NCBI GenBank assembly: GCA_015060975.1 | Contig: SUXI01000003.1 | Coordinates: forward strand, 62,001-126,000 | Source of the DNA: Bacteroidales bacterium | GTDB taxonomy: Bacteria > Bacteroidota > Bacteroidia > Bacteroidales > Muribaculaceae | Direction of reading: 5' to 3' | Length of the DNA stretch: 64,000 bases | Shown: positions 59,801 to 64,000 of the stretch, piece by piece | Numbering within the stretch: position 1 is the first letter of the stretch | Layout of the letters: the number at the start of each line of letters is the position of its first letter | Translations under genes and position numbers: made by a program | The notes under the pieces: model-generated | Databases searched by the model: none | What the model was told of the DNA's origin: nothing | Seen by the model: only the letters and a program-made list of their open reading frames with translations

Positions 59801-60828
59801 TCCCAAATGTTATCACATATAATTCGGATGGAGCATACCGTATGGCATTGACAACCGATAAAGATAGTGCCAATTTTAAGTTAGCTATGGTTTATACAAA
59901 TGGACAATTACAATATAATATATTAAGCAATAGCAATGTATTTACCGGAAAAAACGGGAGCTATATTCATGTAGTGTCTAATAATCCAATAACAGAAGGG
60001 TCTTTAATAACAGCACAATTATTATTCACTGATGGCGATGCCGATTTTTCGTCATCTGTTAATGTCCTTGATGTACAAGCATTGTTGCTGTTTACTTTTA
60101 AAGAATTTAATGTAAATCCGTTTAATTTTACAGCTGCTAATCTTTATACAGATGAAATAATAAATGTGCAAGATGTTGTTCGTTTGGTAAATCTGCTTTT
60201 AGCACAAGAAGTTTCTATACCTATTGAGAGTTACTCGGCACAACAAAATGATGCGGTTGTATATTGGAGAGGAAACGAATTAGTATTAAATACCAATAAA
60301 GAAGTTGCTGCTTTTGAAATTGTAACAACAGGTGCGACTGAAATGAATTGGGGTGTTGTTCGCAATGGTTTTACAGCATCATCTCGTCAAATAGATGAAT
60401 ATAACCGCACTATAGTTTATTCTTTGATGGGTTCGACTTTGCCAATAGGAGAAACTGTAATTGCAACGGCAAACGATGTTAATACACCAAAAGTTGTTAA
60501 TGCGATATTATCAAGTGCCGATGCTCAAAGCATAAATGTAGGGTGCAATCGTAAGGATATATCTTCAATAGAGGCTCTTGAGGATAAAATATTATCAGTT
60601 CATCAAGAAGACAATACATTGGTATTATCAAGTGGGGAATATCTTGGTAATGTGGAATGTAAGGTATATAGTAGCGATGGAACTTTGTTGTCATTGAAAA
60701 AATTAGATATAGTGGAATCTGGTGAAAATGTCGTTATCGCAAATTATGTGAAAAACAATAAAGTTGTATTTGTTCATATTATATCTGAAACAGCAGGTAA
60801 TATAGTTAAAAAAGTAATTATAAAATAA
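56839..60828 (+). CDS. Large secreted LRR/dockerin protein
   Basis: 1329 residues with a signal peptide (FFLFLSAFVIFIDTIQIANA). The order is: a beta-propeller-like region to about residue 390, an Ig-like pair at about 480-770 ('YSVEYSNNINAGTANTIIKG' and 'YAVSYKNNIYPGNAYVYVNG'), leucine-rich repeats at about 820-950 ('IVLPDNNLSGGIPAEIFSLP', 'LESLNLSKNLLTGNMP'), a type I dockerin at about 1063-1125, a further beta domain, and a sorting-like end (NIVKKVIIK). The dockerin has two F-hand-like calcium loops: 'GDADFSSSVNVLDVQALLL' and 'LYTDEIINVQDVVRLVNLLL', each with the VNVxDV core. It is first of two genes (14 bp gap). Probably surface-located; the partner may be the neighbour. Confidence 0.82.
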   Translation: MKQKFFLFLSAFVIFIDTIQIANASASNYKINKPVQVWEQSAPYDVTKQFRQAAIVNDIMYVLPAPNSESELHKLTNLSGETYYVTKGYRFGENMNEVWSAGGPAGFAYLYTNSTAESNTIALNSYAGPAFAADDAGNLYAKSVKTLALPVATAWAEPMGGITSWLSTALPGSGIPGTKYGVDFSAKGKIARADFMSANGDGVNGTAYLWFTPNGSSTITRVEVTQKAVTSAHTLFNIPTAVGECHSLDYVNEYAIGKLIYNDWASTSGKLYRGTYASGSTIVTWEDLGLNVYAHGATAFELAGHEIIAYSSSSTQVTLYDYTARSVIATISPFPNASIDSYVTHSLNAIVSDNLANFYVWVPGVGAKKYTITASAITDSDLSEYYVYIKNTENWEQPYAFAYNSVDTSTYAFPGEPMVQQSNGLWKYEVRDSSVPTKIIFSDNGMYKTLDLDYINAKIYDCSGKVVGDGTNPICPTIQDIKKESIDSIVDWNDMSSPHQIKITGTYLNETGDKGAIYYSVNNGDWIICTDTIAPGDTFNCIINPSFNPDYKYQSIKLRARDIANMFSVIDETIITNINSFNVSGLNSMEYTGNVIELPGLIVTDPSTSLILTKDVDYSVEYSNNINAGTANTIIKGVYPNTIGTSIYNFKILPTPIDGTISFVVTDTTYVFNKCEICPEVKIYDNRFGELVKNKDYAVSYKNNIYPGNAYVYVNGLGNFSKNDSISTSFEIKRRDLTVSDIIVNVPENLMYDGDCHGIIITPIEGMGEYTITYFNEDSIIVDSIPSEPGIYSASLQISEGAYYNAINIDNIAQYTIYEANEDDWNALIALYNSTNGATWINTWNVANGIKAMSKLYGVTFDKGRVKSIVLPDNNLSGGIPAEIFSLPMLESLNLSKNLLTGNMPSITSSPIKNIDISNNALTGNIGEFISMLPNIERIKASNNCISQILPAFDKNNINVELNNQILNDTITLNMTSNASLLMSLYTIPNVITYNSDGAYRMALTTDKDSANFKLAMVYTNGQLQYNILSNSNVFTGKNGSYIHVVSNNPITEGSLITAQLLFTDGDADFSSSVNVLDVQALLLFTFKEFNVNPFNFTAANLYTDEIINVQDVVRLVNLLLAQEVSIPIESYSAQQNDAVVYWRGNELVLNTNKEVAAFEIVTTGATEMNWGVVRNGFTASSRQIDEYNRTIVYSLMGSTLPIGETVIATANDVNTPKVVNAILSSADAQSINVGCNRKDISSIEALEDKILSVHQEDNTLVLSSGEYLGNVECKVYSSDGTLLSLKKLDIVESGENVVIANYVKNNKVVFVHIISETAGNIVKKVIIK

Positions 60829-60842
60829 TAACATATTTAATT

Positions 60843-63800
60843 ATGAATTTACTAAAAAATAGGTTTAAATGTATTGTTGCGTTATTGCTGTTAAGTTGTT
60901 TGCAGTTAATGGCATCTGAAAGCAACAAGTTGTATATTCCGGATTTGATTGCTTTTAAAGAAAAGACAATGTCATTGCCGGTGTATATGAATAATACCGC
61001 AGAAATAACGGCGGTACAGTTTACGCTCGAAACTCCGTTTAAATTTCTTTCATTAGGTACAGGGGTATTAACCGATCGTAAAGATGACCATCAAATTGTG
61101 GTGAAAGAAATGTCTGACCGTAATTATATGGTTATGATTTATTCTCCTCAAAACACGATGATTAAGGGGAACTCCGGGCAGTTGATGTTTCTCGATGTGA
61201 CAATACCTTCAACGGTTATTGAGGGCGAAAGCTATAATATGATATTAAAAGATGTGATATTGAGTGCCAAGGATGGGACTAATGTCGTTACCGAATATTC
61301 AACAGGAGCAATTTCAATAGCCAAATCCCCCGATTTAACCGTATCGGATGTTAAAGTGGATAAAAACAGTTATGTGCCGGGTGAATCAATGGCTGTGTCA
61401 TGGAATGTAAAGAACATAGGAGCAAGAACCACCGATGGCGGTTGGAAAGAGCAAATCTATTTACAGAATGCCGATAACAGCAAATTGTTGGGGACAATTT
61501 ATCATGACTCAAAATTAGGCGCAGGGGCAAGTGTGTCAGGACAAGCCTCAATCGTTCTGCCTGAAATTATTGGTATTGATGGACAAACGTCTGTTATGGT
61601 AAAATTGGTTCCTAATGCCGATGCCGGGGAAAGACCCGAGTCGTTGGGGAACAATATGGCAAATAGTTCAACCATTACTGTTGCGAGACGATTGATTTTA
61701 AGTGTGCCCGATTATGCCGTTGATGAAAATACCGTGGCTGTACGTTGCAAATTGTCACGAAGCGGTAATGTTGCGAATGCTGAAACCTATACAATAACCA
61801 ATCATAATAATTCGCGAATAACGTTGCCGACAAAAGTTACAATAGAAAAAAATCAGTCGGGTGTTGTATTTTATGCCAATTTGATAGATAACGATCTCCT
61901 TGACGCCGATTCAATAGCCAAAATTACAGTAAAGGGCGATTTTTACCCTGAAATTGCCGATACGATCATTATTGAAGATAATGAATTGGCTGAATTGGAA
62001 TTATCGTTAGACGCCGATTCGGTTGTTGAAGGAGGACAGGTGGCTTTGACTATAAAAACAAACAGAGTGACAAATACACCTGTTGTGGTGAATTTGACAA
62101 GTGATAGCGAAGATCATTTTTCATTTCCTGAAAATATTGTGATTCCGGCTGGAGAATCTTCTGTTACAGTGAATATATCCACTATCGATGATTCTACCCC
62201 TAATCTCACAATCGATGCGACGGTTGTCGCATCGGCCGCCAAGCATAAAAACGGTTATGGCGACTTGTTGATTGGTGATAATGATATTCCCGACATAGAG
62301 TTGGACTTCTCGGTTGATAAAATAAGTGAATCAAATGGCATATATGCCATTTCTGCCACTTTAAGGCGTACCAATCTCACCAACTCTAAAATTATAGTGG
62401 AACTATCGGATGACTCCAATGGACGCATATATTATTCTACCAAGAAAATAGAATTGGCATCGGGTGTTCAAGAAGCGACATTCAATCTTGGTGCTATAGA
62501 CAATGCTCTTGTTGATGGAGATCAGGAGGTTACGGTTGTGGCAGCTGTTTATATCTCATCATGTAATTGTTCTACTACAGGAACCTCAAAAGGCGTTGTC
62601 GCTCGCAAGGTTACCATATTGGATAATGATGGAGCTTCATTGGCATTAAAAGCATCGACAACAGCGGCTATTGAAGGAAAAGAACTCACATTGACTGTTA
62701 GTCGCAATACATCTACCGATGCCGATTTGGCAGTGACAATCACTTCAGATAGCGACGATATGCTTGCTTACGAAAAGAATGTGATAATTCCTGCCGGCAA
62801 ATCGAGTGTCGATGTAGTTGTGAATGTGTTGTCAAATGATGTGTCGGGAGATAGCAAAACCATTATGTTTACAGCCGAAAGCGATGGCTATACCAATGGG
62901 TTGTGCTATATGATGCTTACCGACCAAACGTTACCCGATGCCGAAATTGTGAAAATATCGGTTGATTCAACTGAAATAGAACTTGGCAAATCGGTTGCAT
63001 TATCAATAGATATAACCAATACCGGAGCTATTGCTATGGCCGATTGTCCGGTGGCTGTATTTGTAAACGGTGCAAGTTCGCCAACCAAAACATTCTATGT
63101 AAATAAAGCAATTGAGGTGGGGGAAACTGTTACAGTTACCAAAAAATTGGATTTTACCGAAAATATAGGCACATATTCAATAAAGGCTCAAGTCAATTAC
63201 AATAAACCTGTGACCGAATTAACTTATAACAACAATCATTCTGAAGTTGTTAAGGTCAAAGTGCTGCCTAATTTCTCGGCTACAGTAACGACCGATAAAA
63301 CTGTATATAAACAAGGTGAGACAGTGACAATCAATGGTGTAGTCACCGGTTCGGCTGTAGCAAATGCCAATGTTGAAGTGTATTTGATAAACAATTCGGC
63401 TCGTCAAACATTATCGGCAACAGCCGATGCCGACGGCAAGTTTACGATTACTTACACTCCATACGCATTGCAATCGGGTCACTTTGTTGTGGGAGCTTGT
63501 TTCCCCGGTGAAAACTCATACGCAGAACAAGCGGCATTTGATGTATATGGGTTGAAACGTGCTTCAAATGATTATATAAGTCACGATATTACAGTCGGAG
63601 AACAAATAAAAGGCTCGATAGGTTTGAATAATCCGGGGCAACTTGATTTGACCGGTGTGAATGTTGAGTTACTTTCAGTTCCTGAAAACTATACAATTAC
63701 ATTCGATCAATTATCAAATATTACAGGCGGGCAAACCGTGAATCTCGGTTATACGCTTATTGGTAATAGTGAAAGTGCCGGTACCGACTGGGAATTGATA

Positions 63801-64000
63801 AAAGCGCGTATTACCACAGCCGAAGGGGTTACGCTTGATTTGACTTTATATTGTTATTGTCGTGTTGCTAAAGGTAAATTACTTGTAAGTGAAACATCCA
63901 TAAATACAACAATGGCAAAAGGACATACAAGAGAATATCCTATAACCATAAATAATGTCGGTAAAGGTTCGACAGGAAAGATAACGGTATCGATACCTGA
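60843..64000 (+). CDS. Giant secreted CARDB/Calx-beta repeat protein, possible N-terminal cohesin-like domain (3' partial)
   Basis: The ATG at 60843 opens a frame that stays open to the window end (1052 codons). A signal peptide (CIVALLLLSCLQLMAS) leads into a domain of about 140 residues with cohesin-like logic: 'MSLPVYMNNTAEITAVQFTL' near the start and 'KGNSGQLMFLDVTIPSTVIE' near the end. A CARDB-like domain follows ('PDLTVSDVKVDKNSYVPGES'), then several Calx-beta-like repeats ('VVEGGQVALTIKTNRV', 'VIPAGESSVTVNISTIDD', 'AIEGKELTLTVSRNTST') and a second CARDB-like stretch ('DAEIVKISVDSTEIELGKS'). Such chains are typical of extended surface proteins. The dockerin-bearing gene lies 14 bp upstream, so a cohesin-dockerin interaction between the two products is possible but unproven. 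Confidence 0.8.
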   Translation, partial: MNLLKNRFKCIVALLLLSCLQLMASESNKLYIPDLIAFKEKTMSLPVYMNNTAEITAVQFTLETPFKFLSLGTGVLTDRKDDHQIVVKEMSDRNYMVMIYSPQNTMIKGNSGQLMFLDVTIPSTVIEGESYNMILKDVILSAKDGTNVVTEYSTGAISIAKSPDLTVSDVKVDKNSYVPGESMAVSWNVKNIGARTTDGGWKEQIYLQNADNSKLLGTIYHDSKLGAGASVSGQASIVLPEIIGIDGQTSVMVKLVPNADAGERPESLGNNMANSSTITVARRLILSVPDYAVDENTVAVRCKLSRSGNVANAETYTITNHNNSRITLPTKVTIEKNQSGVVFYANLIDNDLLDADSIAKITVKGDFYPEIADTIIIEDNELAELELSLDADSVVEGGQVALTIKTNRVTNTPVVVNLTSDSEDHFSFPENIVIPAGESSVTVNISTIDDSTPNLTIDATVVASAAKHKNGYGDLLIGDNDIPDIELDFSVDKISESNGIYAISATLRRTNLTNSKIIVELSDDSNGRIYYSTKKIELASGVQEATFNLGAIDNALVDGDQEVTVVAAVYISSCNCSTTGTSKGVVARKVTILDNDGASLALKASTTAAIEGKELTLTVSRNTSTDADLAVTITSDSDDMLAYEKNVIIPAGKSSVDVVVNVLSNDVSGDSKTIMFTAESDGYTNGLCYMMLTDQTLPDAEIVKISVDSTEIELGKSVALSIDITNTGAIAMADCPVAVFVNGASSPTKTFYVNKAIEVGETVTVTKKLDFTENIGTYSIKAQVNYNKPVTELTYNNNHSEVVKVKVLPNFSATVTTDKTVYKQGETVTINGVVTGSAVANANVEVYLINNSARQTLSATADADGKFTITYTPYALQSGHFVVGACFPGENSYAEQAAFDVYGLKRASNDYISHDITVGEQIKGSIGLNNPGQLDLTGVNVELLSVPENYTITFDQLSNITGGQTVNLGYTLIGNSESAGTDWELIKARITTAEGVTLDLTLYCYCRVAKGKLLVSETSINTTMAKGHTREYPITINNVGKGSTGKITVSIP

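Noticed and set aside
37444..60828. Type IX secretion cargo as proof of a T9SS
   Set aside because: Several proteins end in sorting-like domains, but no Por/Gld component is in the window, and such ends occur in species where T9SS is not shown. I kept only the descriptive term.
1..64000. CRISPR arrays, insertion sequences, integrase genes and invertible promoters
   Set aside because: I found no regular spaced repeats, transposase or recombinase frames, and no long inverted repeats flanking a promoter.

Overview
The window looks like a chromosomal segment of a Bacteroidota bacterium, order Bacteroidales. Family level is less certain; a Muribaculaceae-like gut commensal would fit. The signs are AT-rich DNA, promoters with the Bacteroidota -7 element TAnnTTTG (several with a TTTG-like -33 element about 20 bp upstream), few Shine-Dalgarno sequences, lipidated TamA (TamL) beside TamB, a TolC/adaptor/RND set, a hybrid two-component regulator, and large secreted proteins ending in sorting-domain-like C-termini. 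No insertion sequence, prophage, CRISPR array or rRNA operon is visible. One tRNA-Leu(UAG) is present.

Layout. 1-8.4 kb: envelope biogenesis on the plus strand (the end of TamB, TamL, LptD). 8.4-11.3 kb: three glycosyltransferases. 11.3-14.4 kb, minus strand: prfB (with the programmed +1 frameshift intact), argB and a thioredoxin-fold lipoprotein without catalytic cysteines. 14.5-22.3 kb, plus: a Tricorn-type protease, parE, coaD and a CtpA-type protease. 22.3-40.3 kb, minus: seven closely spaced genes read as one operon. They encode a large secreted Ig-repeat protein with a sorting-like C-terminus, an outer-membrane beta-barrel, a 2444-residue exported protein, a fibronectin-III protein, two lipoproteins and a DUF1573 protein. 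I cannot assign a pathway to this operon and regard it as the best candidate here for an undescribed surface apparatus.

40.6-43.5 kb, plus: a TPR-type hybrid two-component regulator, divergent from that operon. It is split into two frames at a run of ten C; nine C would restore one protein of about 940 residues. The shared 322-bp intergenic region carries a direct repeat (TTATCATTTTA twice, 21 bp apart), which suits an AraC-type activator site. My working hypothesis is that the regulator controls the operon and that the C-tract switches it by slippage; a sequencing error is the main alternative.

43.5-56.5 kb: an rRNA/tRNA methyltransferase, a secreted GHL10-type glycosidase, a short palindromic MITE-like element, ilvA, an RND efflux operon ending in a small PII-like protein, the tRNA-Leu and a DUF554 membrane protein. 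56.8 kb to the end: a two-gene operon for very large secreted proteins. The first carries leucine-rich repeats and a clear type I dockerin. The second has a possible N-terminal cohesin-like domain, then CARDB-like and Calx-beta-like repeats, and runs off the window. Its promoter region holds a run of nine G inside the -33/-7 spacer and a perfect inverted repeat over the -7 element. The window thus has two long G/C homopolymers, both placed where slippage would switch surface-related genes.
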